The notes beneath the pieces are model-generated. The model searched no databases. It was not told where the DNA came from and worked only from the letters and a program-made list of their open reading frames with translations. A stretch of DNA of 64,000 nt from NCBI GenBank assembly GCA_024400915.1, contig JAKSLX010000008.1:1-64000 (forward strand). Direction: 5' to 3'. Both the position numbers and the translations under genes were made by a program. Origin of the DNA: Treponema sp. (GTDB lineage Bacteria; Spirochaetota; Spirochaetia; Treponematales; Treponemataceae). How positions within the stretch are numbered: the stretch's first letter is position 1; every line of letters starts with the position of its first letter. Shown here piece by piece: positions 1 to 7,845 of this stretch.

Positions 1-57
1 TTGAATAAGATTTACTAAAACTTCAACATCCTTTTCTTCTACTATTCTGATTACCAT
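1..57 (-). CDS. N-terminus of a possible GNAT-type protein, cut by window edge
   Basis: An ATG at 57 reading leftwards opens 19 codons with no stop before the window ends. The peptide begins MVIRIVEEKDVEVLVNLI, the 'IR..E.D...L..L' pattern at the start of many GNAT acetyltransferases. No strong ribosome binding site is visible. It has the same strand as the accessory genes that follow. Only the start is visible, so the family assignment is an inference. Confidence 0.35.
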   Translation of the reverse strand, partial: MVIRIVEEKDVEVLVNLIQ

Positions 58-152
58 TTTTTCAAATTCCGCTAAATTCCTGTTGATTTAAATAATCAAC
101 TGCATAATTTTAACATAGAAAGTCTGATTTTCACCACTTGGTTTGACGCTTA

Positions 153-275
153 CTATTCTTCCGGGAAAATCCCCATCTGCTTCTTAAACGCTTTGCATAA
201 GTGGCTTTGGTCAAAAAAACCGACTGCAACGGCAACATCAGATGCTTTCATTCCAAGCCTGAGCAGCTCGCATTA
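153..275 (-). pseudogene. AraC-family HTH remnant (C-terminal end only)
   Basis: Forty codons in one frame, bounded by stops, encode the end of an AraC/XylS DNA-binding domain: an LLRLG start, then DVAVAVGFFDQSHLCKAFKK and a short QMGIFPEE tail. This is the second helix-turn-helix of the family. The first helix-turn-helix and all of the sensor domain are missing, and a stop codon sits directly upstream in frame. It lies 17 bases past the stop of the neighbouring gene. It is a decayed fragment, not an expressed regulator. Confidence 0.75.
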
Positions 276-292
276 CTGTAAACAGAAAACTC

Positions 293-745
293 TTATTTCT
301 CAGCACGCATCTCACGAATCATTTCATCCAGTATTTCTGCTGCACTTCTTACCATTTCCGGGCAGAAAGTCCTGAACAAATTCTTTTCTTGAATGACCTT
401 CATGTTTTCATCCTTACTCAAATCGTATCCAAGCAGTTCACGGCACACAACGCTTCCGTTTTTTTCTTTAAAGCGTTTCATAAAATCTTTCGAAATTCCA
501 TAGGCCTTTCTTTTGCACTCCAAATCATTGCTGTCACAATGTCCGTAAAGAAGCCCCAACACCATAAGCGCACCTGAAACGGCTCCACACATTTCACCGT
601 TTCTTGCACCGCCGCCAAAACAGGTTGCAAGCCGCAATGCTGTCTTTTCATCCATTCCATGTTCCGTGGCAAATGCCGTAAAAACTCCCTGGGAACAGTT
701 AAAGTTGCTGCTAAAATATTTCACTGCTTTTTCTGCATGTGTCAT
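293..745 (-). CDS. C_GCAxxG_C_C family cysteine-rich protein
   Basis: A protein of about 150 residues with the family signature: Cys17 (NCSQ), Cys42 (TCFGGG), a CGAVSG motif at Cys53, and further cysteines in the second half (VVCREL, TFCPEM). The family is thought to bind a metal or to be redox active, but no reaction is established. The ATG at 745 is preferred because GGAG lies 9 bases upstream; in-frame ATGs at 754 and 760 lack a good site. It follows the DinB/DUF3795 gene closely and is probably co-transcribed with it. Confidence 0.75.
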   Translation of the reverse strand: MTHAEKAVKYFSSNFNCSQGVFTAFATEHGMDEKTALRLATCFGGGARNGEMCGAVSGALMVLGLLYGHCDSNDLECKRKAYGISKDFMKRFKEKNGSVVCRELLGYDLSKDENMKVIQEKNLFRTFCPEMVRSAAEILDEMIREMRAEK

Positions 746-765
746 AATCGTCATCTCCATAAAAT

Positions 766-1821
766 CTAGTTTTCTTCAAGAATTCTGAGGCCTTCCATAA
801 TGTCCTGTCCCAAGATTTCCTGAGTCTTTGAAAATTCATATTTGGCATGAAGCCGTTCCTGCAATTTCAGGAATTCTTTCTTGCCGTATTTTCTGATGTA
901 AAGTGCCTGGGCCTTTGCCGCATTTGCGCCGTCACATTCAGGAGTATAAAATCCCTTGGTGCAGGATTCAATTTCCGGACATTCCCAGCAGCCGTCAAAA
1001 CCATTTTCCTTGCAGCATTTTGTGTTGGGGCAGATTCCATCCGGTGAACAGGTTGCAAAAGAACAGGTGTTGTATTCCGTCCTGCATGAACCGCACCACT
1101 GGGAAAGGAAACAGTGGTTGCATGAGAAACCGCAGTATGCAATTGGATCGACTCCTTTGCGTGCTCTTTTGCAGAGTTCGTTCTTTATGCGGCGCATGGC
1201 TTCAACGTGCATGATGTGGTGCCGCGAGAAAGGCATTTTAACAAGTCCCTTCACGTCCTTGCCGCACCAGTAGTCAATGAGCCAGACTGCGTTCTCATCG
1301 CCGCTCACGCATTTTGATTCCATCAATTTCTTCTTGAAATCATCGCCGAATTTTTTCTTCAGGTCACTGTATTCAAGATTCAGCAGAATCTGGTTCGTGG
1401 ACTCAAGGACTGCTTTGGCATAGTTGTACAATTCCAGCCGGTTCAGTTTCTTTGAGAACTCCGCAATTTCTTCTCCGGAAAGTTCATTTCCCGTAGTGAT
1501 GACCGGGGTGTTTGTTTTTTCAGCATAGCCTTCACTAAAAAGAATCTGCTGGTCGCACTCCAACATTTCGTGAGCCACAATGTCTTCGATTCTGAAAATA
1601 TGCCAGATTGAATAGCTCAAGGTTTTGCTGTGGTAACCATCTGCATTTGCAAAGGGCATCTGGTAAAATGCTTCTTTTGGGAACGTATTTACAATCTGCG
1701 TAATCTGACTGAAGACATCATTCCTCAGTTCAATGAGCAGCTCAACTGCTTCTTTGAATGTTTCCTTTTTGTTGAGCAGCGCCTGCATCCTTTTGTTTTT
1801 CTCAGACCATTCTTTGTCCAT
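766..1821 (-). CDS. DinB-like / DUF3795 fusion protein
   Basis: A 351-residue protein in two parts. Residues ~1-220 resemble the DinB-like four-helix bundle, with metal-ligand-type histidines in SIWHIFRIEDIVAHEML and in the RHHIMHVEAM helix. Residues ~225-310 are cysteine-rich like DUF3795: CGFSCNHC, WCGSC, CPNTKCC and CWECPEIESC. DinB-like proteins often carry thiol-transferase-type activities; DUF3795 is probably a metal-binding module of unknown role. AGAGG upstream of the ATG lies within the end of the preceding gene, 4 bases away, which suggests coupling. The joining of these two modules next to a free DUF3795 protein is unusual. Confidence 0.75.
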   Translation of the reverse strand: MDKEWSEKNKRMQALLNKKETFKEAVELLIELRNDVFSQITQIVNTFPKEAFYQMPFANADGYHSKTLSYSIWHIFRIEDIVAHEMLECDQQILFSEGYAEKTNTPVITTGNELSGEEIAEFSKKLNRLELYNYAKAVLESTNQILLNLEYSDLKKKFGDDFKKKLMESKCVSGDENAVWLIDYWCGKDVKGLVKMPFSRHHIMHVEAMRRIKNELCKRARKGVDPIAYCGFSCNHCFLSQWCGSCRTEYNTCSFATCSPDGICPNTKCCKENGFDGCWECPEIESCTKGFYTPECDGANAAKAQALYIRKYGKKEFLKLQERLHAKYEFSKTQEILGQDIMEGLRILEEN

Positions 1822-1825
1822 AAAA

Positions 1826-2158
1826 TTAACCTCTGAGATTTTCCAATGCTTCTTTGTTGTTTCCGATAATCATTTTGACTTTCCCGCAAGTCATCAATTC
1901 GCCGCAGTTTCCGCAGGTTTCAAATTTCTTTGACAAACCGCACTGACGGATTTCACACATTGAATCACAGAAAGGACTCTTGACACCCTCAACACGACAC
2001 CCGGCACAGTTAATCATTTCAGGCGTGATTTCCACATGATTCAGTTCTGTCCATTCTGCTGCAACTTTTTTTCTAAGTTCATTGTCATTATTCAAAGTCG
2101 CAATACGGGCCTCACATTTTTCACAATCCAGACCACAGTAAGCAATAAATTCTTTCAT
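1826..2158 (-). CDS. DUF3795 cysteine-rich protein
   Basis: A 110-residue protein starting MKEFIAYCGLDCEKC, the standard opening of DUF3795. Further cysteine pairs follow: NCAGC, FCDSMC, RQCG, TCGNC and MTCGK. The many cysteines suggest a zinc- or iron-sulphur-binding protein; no activity is established. The ribosome binding site AGAGGAG is strong. The C-terminal half of the next gene carries a related domain, so the two may have arisen by duplication and fusion or may act together. Confidence 0.8.
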   Translation of the reverse strand: MKEFIAYCGLDCEKCEARIATLNNDNELRKKVAAEWTELNHVEITPEMINCAGCRVEGVKSPFCDSMCEIRQCGLSKKFETCGNCGELMTCGKVKMIIGNNKEALENLRG

Positions 2159-2227
2159 TCTATTCTTCTCCTCTTGAAATTAAATAATTATGTATTCTTT
2201 GCTCGATGCCATTACTGTAAAGATCCT

Positions 2228-2397
2228 CTATGAATAGAAGAAAGTATAGAAATCGTATTCACCTGTTTTCCAACCGTTCGCCTCATAAAATCTCTCACCT
2301 CATTTTCACTTTGATTTTCAACACCATAAAATTTTCTGTATTTCATCACGATTTTTGTGACATTTTCCAAATCATTTATGTCAGCTGTTTTTATCAT
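2228..2397 (-). pseudogene. GNAT acetyltransferase with internal deletion and frame change
   Basis: The first ~36 codons (MIKTADINDLENVTKIVMKY, then RKFYG) match the N-terminus of a GNAT acetyltransferase. After the junction near 2290 the next reading frame gives RFYEANGWKTGEYDFYTFFY and a stop at 2228-2230, which looks like a GNAT C-terminus ('FYe..GW'). The acetyl-CoA-binding middle of roughly 80-100 residues is absent. The original frame continues meaninglessly to a stop near 2212. I read this as a gene that lost its centre by deletion. Confidence 0.7.
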
Positions 2398-2425
2398 TTT
2401 TCTCTCCAGAGTTTTTGAACAAAAA

Positions 2426-2881
2426 TTAAAAATAGTGTTCCATCAGGCGGTCCACCCATTCCGGAACTGTGGCATCTTTTTTGTCATACACCGGATAGTA
2501 TGGTTTTATGTCCAGCACCATTGTTCCGTCAATTGCATCCAGGCCTTTCACGGTCAAAGTTTTTTCATCGACTGACACAATTTCTACTGAAGTCATTCCA
2601 ATTCTATTCGGCCTGTCTTTTCCCCTCTGAGAAAATATGCCCACCAAAGGCATGTCGTCCCTGTTCTGGGGGTGGCGCTGCAGATGCTTTTCCTTTTCGT
2701 AGACAGCTTTGTCTAAATAATAGATGACCGTAGCATGGGAAAAATCTGCAAGACCTTCCAAGCCGGAATAATAATCTTCCAGCAATTCGATGGTCGATAC
2801 ATCCTGACCCCAGGATACATCCTTTTTGTTTTCAACATTGTTCCGTACATAGCCGATGGGCTGCATGATTATTTCTTTCAT
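2426..2881 (-). CDS. TrmO/TsaA-family SAM-dependent methyltransferase
   Basis: A 151-residue protein of the TsaA/TrmO beta-barrel family, which methylates the N6 of t6A37 in some tRNAs. Family motifs are the opening IGYVRN, the central RHPQNRDDMPLVGIFSQRG with DRPNRIG after it, and DIKPYYP near the end. The length suits the single-domain form without the C-terminal extension of E. coli TrmO. It could act on tRNA or on a small molecule. The best purine-rich site (GGGAG) is about 12 bases from the ATG, so the start may be the ATG five codons on. Confidence 0.8.
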   Translation of the reverse strand: MKEIIMQPIGYVRNNVENKKDVSWGQDVSTIELLEDYYSGLEGLADFSHATVIYYLDKAVYEKEKHLQRHPQNRDDMPLVGIFSQRGKDRPNRIGMTSVEIVSVDEKTLTVKGLDAIDGTMVLDIKPYYPVYDKKDATVPEWVDRLMEHYF

Positions 2882-2905
2882 TGTTTAGATTGCTCCCTGT
2901 TCTTC

Positions 2906-3562
2906 CTATAGCATTTCTTTTTTACGGCAAAAATAAATTGCCTCAAGGTATGGTTCAATCTGAACAAAAGACATTCCCATAAGTGAAAGATAAATTTCTC
3001 CCGTTTCTTTTGCGGCAGGATTGTTTTCCGTCAGCAGAACGTAGGTTCGTGCCACATCGTATTCCTTTGGGCCAAGACAGACATTCATGAAGTCAATCAG
3101 GTAAAATTTATTTTCTGGTGTCCGGATAATGTTTCCCGGATGCAGATCACCATGACAGATATTTTTTCCATCAGGCAAGTGGTCAGCTTTTTCAAATCCA
3201 AAATAGCGAAGGTAATCCTTGTAGGAAATTCCGTTTTTGGATTCTGAAGACAAAAGTTCCTTCTGAAGTTTAGACAGGTTTTCAATTATTCTTGCAGCAA
3301 GATTTTTGTCTTCCGGATTCTTAAGGAATTCAGACATTAAATCCACACCAGTAATTTTTTCAAAGACGATTCCATGGCGGCCATCGTGTTCAATGATTTC
3401 GTATGCCTTTGGTGTATTAATGGAAGTCGTGTTCATCAATAATGTGTTTTCGAATTCCCTTTTGATGCTATCCAAAGGATATCCGTCCTTGAACAGCTTG
3501 CAGACTTTTCCTTCATCATATTCAAAAACTTCTGCCGTATTTCCAGTTGCCATTAATTTCAT
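2906..3562 (-). CDS. APH-like aminoglycoside/choline kinase-family phosphotransferase
   Basis: A kinase-fold phosphotransferase of about 218 residues. The catalytic loop is ICHGDLHPGNI and the metal-binding segment is LIDFMN; upstream are a glycine-rich ATG-TAEVFEY nucleotide loop and a VCKLF lysine. The family phosphorylates aminoglycosides, choline or other small hydroxyl compounds; the substrate here cannot be read. I choose the ATG at 3562 because AAAGGAAAAG lies just before it; an ATG seven codons upstream has no good site. It belongs to the accessory string. Confidence 0.75.
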   Translation of the reverse strand: MKLMATGNTAEVFEYDEGKVCKLFKDGYPLDSIKREFENTLLMNTTSINTPKAYEIIEHDGRHGIVFEKITGVDLMSEFLKNPEDKNLAARIIENLSKLQKELLSSESKNGISYKDYLRYFGFEKADHLPDGKNICHGDLHPGNIIRTPENKFYLIDFMNVCLGPKEYDVARTYVLLTENNPAAKETGEIYLSLMGMSFVQIEPYLEAIYFCRKKEML

Positions 3563-3657
3563 TTTTTCTTTTCCTTTGTTCATTTTCTGTCACTGTCATT
3601 CGTATTCAATTCTGAACCGACATTCAGTTCCGTCGGAAAGAACATTCTTAATGCATT

Positions 3658-4068
3658 TTACAGATCCTTTTCTGCGTAGGGCTTGTTCCATGAACCTATT
3701 TCAATGAGGTTGCCTTCAGGGTCGGCGATGTAGCAGGTACGCTGTCCCCATGGTTCAAGTTCAGGTTCCAGTACGGGAGTCGCGCCATTCTTTACGGCCT
3801 TTTCAAATGCGGAGTCCACTTCCTCGAAAGTGTCTACATAAAGTGCCATTTCGGAATGACCGTTCAGTCCCTTTACATAATCATACCTTCTGCCCGTCAT
3901 TTTTTCAAAATCTTTTCTTCCGTAGAGCAGAAACAAAGTTCCGTCTTTTACAAGATAGACATTGGTCGTGTTTTCATCTTCCTTGATTTCAAAACCAAGA
4001 ACATCTCTGTAAAATCTGATCATCTTTGCCATGTCCTCAACAAGCAATCCGAATCCATCTAAATGCAT
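3658..4068 (-). CDS. VOC (glyoxalase/bleomycin-resistance fold) protein
   Basis: A protein of about 136 residues with the paired VOC modules: an N-terminal FYRDVLGFEI strand-helix and a C-terminal CYIADPEGNLIEIGSW metal-ligand strand (Glu). The family includes glyoxalase I, fosfomycin- and bleomycin-resistance proteins and dioxygenases. I cannot assign a substrate. GAGGTGTAT before the ATG at 4068 sets the start; a longer open frame to 4131 overlaps the upstream gene and is not needed. It is one of three VOC genes in this string. Confidence 0.8.
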   Translation of the reverse strand: MHLDGFGLLVEDMAKMIRFYRDVLGFEIKEDENTTNVYLVKDGTLFLLYGRKDFEKMTGRRYDYVKGLNGHSEMALYVDTFEEVDSAFEKAVKNGATPVLEPELEPWGQRTCYIADPEGNLIEIGSWNKPYAEKDL

Positions 4069-4075
4069 ATACACC

Positions 4076-4870
4076 TCATATTTCCTTAAGTTCGTTTCCA
4101 AGCTTTCTGAGTTCCGCAACGGACACTTCAATCGTTTCTTCTTTTGAAGCTAGTTGGACGATTTTTAAAAGTCGTTCGTAGCAATCAGCAGGTTTCATCT
4201 TGAATCCGGCAATTGCTTTTTCCGTGCGCTTTCGGCTTGGAAAGTAGCAGCCGTTTTTTGCGTAAAGGGCCTGCAGAAAGTGGTCAAGGAATTCTTCCAC
4301 AACCTGATGATAGAACAGAACTTCATGACGCAGTTCGGCACGTCCAAGGTCTTCTTCGTCGATCATCTTCCAGCATTCGGATTCGTACCATTTTTTGAAC
4401 AAAGATTCCGGATGTGATTTTACAAGAGCCACAATCTTTGACCATGTTTCATTTCTTTCAAAAAGAATGTTGATGGACTCGATGCTTGCAAGGCGTCCAA
4501 TGGGATAGAAGCGTCCTTCCTTTTCAAGATGTTTTCCGTCGAGGACTTCTTCAAGGTAGCCCTGCATTTCTTCAACCGTAAAATACATGGGCATCACGTC
4601 GATTCCACCGCACATGAAAATGTCGCCGTATCCCCAGATTCCGCCACCGCATACTTCCATCTGAAGGCTTTCATATTCTGCGGAAAACTTTCTGTACATT
4701 TCTTCCCGTTCAGTTTTCGAAGGAACATCTGTACAAAGCACGAACATGTCGATGTCGCTTTTACCCGGAATCAGCGGCGCGTTCATGTCGCCTGTCTGAG
4801 CGATTCCCAGAATCCTTTCATCGGCCGAAAGAAATTCCACAAGTCTATTTTTAAAATCATTTGCGTTCAT
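4076..4870 (-). CDS. Pol-beta-type nucleotidyltransferase domain protein
   Basis: A 264-residue protein. Residues 36-43 are GKSDIDMF, matching the GS-x-DxD metal-binding pattern of minimal nucleotidyltransferases with Lys in place of a small residue. A later acidic residue in GIDVMPMYF could supply the third carboxylate. The C-terminal ~130 residues are helical, as in the DUF4037-like or kanamycin-nucleotidyltransferase-like group. Such enzymes modify small molecules or proteins with nucleotides. The gene ends seven bases before the VOC gene start. Confidence 0.7.
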   Translation of the reverse strand: MNANDFKNRLVEFLSADERILGIAQTGDMNAPLIPGKSDIDMFVLCTDVPSKTEREEMYRKFSAEYESLQMEVCGGGIWGYGDIFMCGGIDVMPMYFTVEEMQGYLEEVLDGKHLEKEGRFYPIGRLASIESINILFERNETWSKIVALVKSHPESLFKKWYESECWKMIDEEDLGRAELRHEVLFYHQVVEEFLDHFLQALYAKNGCYFPSRKRTEKAIAGFKMKPADCYERLLKIVQLASKEETIEVSVAELRKLGNELKEI

Positions 4871-4875
4871 TTTTT

Positions 4876-5304
4876 TTATTCCACCACAAAATCAGTCCAT
4901 TCAACTTTGCTGAACTGCATCACGTCCTTTGATTTTTCCATTCCGATTTTTTCATAAAAAGGAACAGCATTGTCATTGGCAATCAGATACACTGCAATGT
5001 CCTTTTCTCCTCCGGCAATTTCATGTGCCATTTTCATCAGCGTGCGGCCAATGCCTTGTTTTTCGTAAGCCCGGTCCACGCCTAGGTCGGTCACATAAAG
5101 CCAGTAGGCAAAATCCGTAAGGCCGAACAGAATGCCGACAATTTTTTCTCCGTCTCTTGCAACAAGACTGATTGAAACATTTTTTACAAGCCGTTCAATG
5201 CGTTCCCGGAATCTTTCCTTTGGATACTGCGAACCCAAGTCGGTGCGCTTTAGAAAATCAATGTAGGAATCGGCACTAAGCCTTTCTTTGCTATAGGTAA
5301 TCAT
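4876..5304 (-). CDS. GNAT-family N-acetyltransferase
   Basis: A complete 142-residue GNAT protein. The acetyl-CoA loop is visible as LGVDRAYEKQGIGRTLM (motif A, R/QxxGxG/A), preceded by a VGILFGL strand and followed by NDNAVPFYEKIGM (motif B). The acceptor is unknown. The ribosome binding site AGGAG before the ATG is strong. It is 5 bases from the nucleotidyltransferase gene, so the two are probably on one transcript. Confidence 0.85.
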   Translation of the reverse strand: MITYSKERLSADSYIDFLKRTDLGSQYPKERFRERIERLVKNVSISLVARDGEKIVGILFGLTDFAYWLYVTDLGVDRAYEKQGIGRTLMKMAHEIAGGEKDIAVYLIANDNAVPFYEKIGMEKSKDVMQFSKVEWTDFVVE

Positions 5305-5316
5305 TTCTATTTTCTC

Positions 5317-5700
5317 CTAAACCGTGATTTCTATCTGGTTGCCTTCCGGATCAAGGATGCAGCTTTCGTAGTAGCCGTCACCTGTTGTTCTTGGGCCGCT
5401 TGCAACCTGGAATCCGTCCGCTCTTAATCTTTCCGTCAGTGAATCAACTTTTTCCTTTGAGCCCACGCTGAATGCAAGATGAATGAATCCTGACATCCGC
5501 ATCTGTTTTTCTTCATCGCAGATCTCAGGATGATTCATAAGCTCCAATCTCGCACCATCTTCAAAAGTCAGAAAATATGAGCGGAATTTTTTTGACTCAT
5601 TGTAATATCCGTCATTTGATCTGGCGCCGAAATATTCCATGAAAAAATTTCTGGCTCGTTCAAGATTCTTTACATACATTGCAACGTGTTCGATTTTCAT
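5317..5700 (-). CDS. VOC family protein
   Basis: A 127-residue VOC protein starting MKIEHVAMYVKNLERARNFF with C-terminal SCILDPEGNQIEITV. The His near the start (IEHVAMYV), FIHLAFSV and the final Glu are the usual metal ligands. Similar proteins are annotated as glyoxalases. The ATG at 5700 has AGGAATG before it; a longer frame to 5820 runs into the next VOC gene and is rejected. It is more like the glyoxalase I subgroup than its two VOC neighbours. Confidence 0.8.
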   Translation of the reverse strand: MKIEHVAMYVKNLERARNFFMEYFGARSNDGYYNESKKFRSYFLTFEDGARLELMNHPEICDEEKQMRMSGFIHLAFSVGSKEKVDSLTERLRADGFQVASGPRTTGDGYYESCILDPEGNQIEITV

Positions 5701-5713
5701 TTTACATTCCTGC

Positions 5714-6103
5714 TCACTGTGCAAAACGCAGAAGATATCCATCCGGATCCTGAATAAGAAATTCCTTCTGGATAATTTCATTGTTTCCTTCGCGGTAGCA
5801 GCTTGTTTCCATGTCGGCAAACAATTTTATGTCCGCCGCTTTTACACGATTGTAGACCGCTTCCACATCTGAAACACCGATTTCAAAATTTATTCCGCGG
5901 CCAAAAGGATATTCAAGTTTTCCTGTATTCCAATAGCCGTTGATTTGTTCCAGCATGATCTGGTTTCCTTCGTATGAAACAAAAATAAATTTTTTCTCAG
6001 GTCGTTCATATTCGATTTTAAATCCCAGCACGTCGCAGTAAAAATGTCTTGTCTTTTCAATGTCCGTAACGGACAGTTCCGGTATCAGTGAATTGAATTT
6101 CAT
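5714..6103 (-). CDS. VOC family protein (bleomycin-resistance-like)
   Basis: A 129-residue VOC protein: LIPELSVTDIEKTRHFYCDV at the start, LGFKIEYERPE next, and EFLIQDPDGYLLRFAQ at the end. The first metal-ligand position is Glu (PELSV) rather than His and the C-terminal position is Arg-Phe rather than Glu, as in bleomycin-binding proteins that sequester a ligand without metal catalysis. Sequestration rather than catalysis is therefore the better guess. GGAG upstream supports the start. Confidence 0.8.
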   Translation of the reverse strand: MKFNSLIPELSVTDIEKTRHFYCDVLGFKIEYERPEKKFIFVSYEGNQIMLEQINGYWNTGKLEYPFGRGINFEIGVSDVEAVYNRVKAADIKLFADMETSCYREGNNEIIQKEFLIQDPDGYLLRFAQ

Positions 6104-6132
6104 TATAGTTCTCCATTAATTGTTTAATTGTT

Positions 6133-6558
6133 CTATTCCTTTTGAAGGAACATATTCATTCCGCAGCCTTCGTGGTCATTTGGACGGCTGACAAATCCAA
6201 ACTGCTCGTAAAAACTTTCACGTCCCTTTGCGGCAAGCAAAAGCATTTTAACTTTCCAACCTGGTTGCATTCTTGATTTGACTTCTTCAATTGCGTGTTC
6301 CACAAGTTTCTTTCCGATTCCATGTCCGCGGAATTTTTCGTCCACAATGACATCGGCAAGGTAGGCCGTGTATCCGCCGTCCCAGAGGATTCTGTAAATG
6401 CCTACAGTTTTTCCGTCCATAAGGCATGAAAAGCATATGCTGTTTTTCAAGAGCTCCTCCACCTGTTCATGATGCAGATCACCCCAGCCAACACTGTGGC
6501 GGAATTTCTTGTAGATTTCAATTTCAATTGTGTTTATGAATTCAAAGTTTCCCATCAT
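6133..6558 (-). CDS. GNAT-family N-acetyltransferase
   Basis: A protein of about 141 residues with a clear acetyl-CoA loop, DVIVDEKFRGHGIGKKLVEH, and the C-terminal ESFYEQFGFVSRP. It resembles the small GNAT group that includes aminoglycoside and amine acetyltransferases; the acceptor is unknown. Tandem ATGs at 6558 and 6555 follow AGAGG. An open frame to 6579 would overlap the previous gene by 4 bases and lacks a site. Downstream member of a pair with the 254-residue GNAT gene. Confidence 0.85.
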   Translation of the reverse strand: MMGNFEFINTIEIEIYKKFRHSVGWGDLHHEQVEELLKNSICFSCLMDGKTVGIYRILWDGGYTAYLADVIVDEKFRGHGIGKKLVEHAIEEVKSRMQPGWKVKMLLLAAKGRESFYEQFGFVSRPNDHEGCGMNMFLQKE

Positions 6559-6575
6559 TCTGTGCCTCTCTGGTC

Positions 6576-7340
6576 TCAATGTGTCCGCATGTCCGATGAA
6601 ACTTCGTAGACTGCATATTCGTGGTCGAATCTATACCCGAGTTTTTCCGCAAGATGAACTGAAGTAAGGTTCTGTGCATCCCAGCTTGGATAGAGGTTTT
6701 CATCAAGGCAATTCAAGATCAGTCGTGCGCAGGCTGCGGTGGCAAGGTTTTTCTTCCGTTCGTCAGGCATGGTGTCGACTTCAATTTCAATTCCTTCCCT
6801 GTACCTTGTGTATGATGAAGCTCCTGCCGCGATTATTCCATCCTTTAAAATCACAACTCCGCGTCCCATTGCAAGAAACTTTTCTTTTGTCCCAAATGAA
6901 GAAACAAAGTCAGCCGTTACAGGATCCAAAAGGCATCTGTCATAAAGGTCGCCGTCAATTTTTCTTATCTCGCATCCGGCAGGGAGAAGTGCCACCATTT
7001 TCTCAAGATGGGCCCTGTCAAAAACCGTATCCTTTCTGATTGCATAGCGTGTGTTTTTCTTTGCGTCCGGAAAACATTTTTCGATGAGGGAACTCCATCC
7101 GTCGTTCTGGGGTGTCATGATGATGAATCCTTCCGGCTTGTTCCGTACAAGTTCTTCATCCGGAACTCCAGCAAAAAATTCAAAGCATCCGACAAAGGCC
7201 GCCGCAGATTCTGGGTTTTCAACATCTGTTACAAAAACCTTTCCCATGACCTGCTGAAGGCATGAGTAAATCAAGGTTTCTTTCCATCCTGCAAAAAGGG
7301 ATTTTACTTTTTTGCTGATTTCATTAAGTTCGTATACCAT
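6576..7340 (-). CDS. GNAT_acetyltran-type acetyltransferase
   Basis: A 254-residue protein of the larger GNAT group in which an N-terminal helical domain (residues ~1-115) precedes the acetyltransferase fold. The core includes GVVILKDGIIAAGASSY, IEIEVDTMPDERKKNLATAA (acetyl-CoA loop) and NLTSVHLAEKLGYRF. The substrate is unknown. AAGGAGACTGGCA before the ATG is a strong ribosome binding site. It is the first gene of the minus-strand accessory string, so the promoter of the whole run should lie in 7341-7430. Confidence 0.8.
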   Translation of the reverse strand: MVYELNEISKKVKSLFAGWKETLIYSCLQQVMGKVFVTDVENPESAAAFVGCFEFFAGVPDEELVRNKPEGFIIMTPQNDGWSSLIEKCFPDAKKNTRYAIRKDTVFDRAHLEKMVALLPAGCEIRKIDGDLYDRCLLDPVTADFVSSFGTKEKFLAMGRGVVILKDGIIAAGASSYTRYREGIEIEVDTMPDERKKNLATAACARLILNCLDENLYPSWDAQNLTSVHLAEKLGYRFDHEYAVYEVSSDMRTH

Positions 7341-7426
7341 TGCCAGTCTCCTTTTTTATCACCAGATTTCTAATGTTGCTGTTCCGCCGGATTTTTTTCA
7401 ATAAATCCGTTCTTTAATAATTATAT

Positions 7427-7627
7427 ATGGAAGAAAATATAGAATTTGCAGTTTTGAGTAAACGTTTGATAGATGTTTATTCTGCCTTGTTTATGGGGAA
7501 TTTTGCCATTTTTGGATTGGGAAATGGAATAACACCGCGGATGATTTTAGATTGGCGGCAGCGGTTACATGGAAAAATCCTTGATGTGCCATTAATTAAG
7601 TTTGACGATATAAACAAATTATGCTAG
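7427..7627 (+). CDS. Small orphan ORF, unrecognised
   Basis: A 66-codon frame reading MEENIEFAVLSKRLIDVYSA at the start. It stands alone on the + strand between two minus-strand units. The peptide has mixed composition without a signal peptide or a motif I know. A TATATA stretch lies just before the ATG and there is no ribosome binding site. It may be a real small gene, the front piece of a lost gene, or chance. The following ~100 bases, to about 7725, show nothing I can name. Confidence 0.25.
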   Translation: MEENIEFAVLSKRLIDVYSALFMGNFAIFGLGNGITPRMILDWRQRLHGKILDVPLIKFDDINKLC

Positions 7628-7724
7628 ATTTAAATAAAGGAAATGACTAAGCAATTGGTCATCTCCGCTTTAGTACGAAATAGCTGTCCAAATGCGTTGA
7701 AAACTATTGGGCGGCTATTGTTTT

Positions 7725-7845
7725 TCACTCATCTTTGGGGGAAAGTTGAGCAAGTTTCTTGATTAATGATGAGTTTTGTTTGTAGATGCGGATTTCTTCA
7801 TCGGTAAGCTGAGGTGCTGAATTCTGCGGTGAAGGTATAACGAAA
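7725..7845 (-). pseudogene. Out-of-frame C-terminal extension of the SH3 protein
   Basis: About 40 sense codons directly follow the SH3 gene in a shifted frame and end with a polar stretch (EEIRIYKQNSSLIKKLAQLS) and KDE before the stop. The shift would be repaired by loss of one A from the AAAAA run overlapping the current stop codon. This suggests a frameshift mutation, a sequencing error or a slippery site. There is no start codon of its own. Confidence 0.5.

Noticed and set aside
3599..3691. 31-codon frame ending CIKNVLSDGTECRFRIEYE
   Set aside because: It looks like the end of a protein but mostly overlaps the end of a VOC gene and has no recognisable family; it may be a scrap of a lost gene, too short to call.
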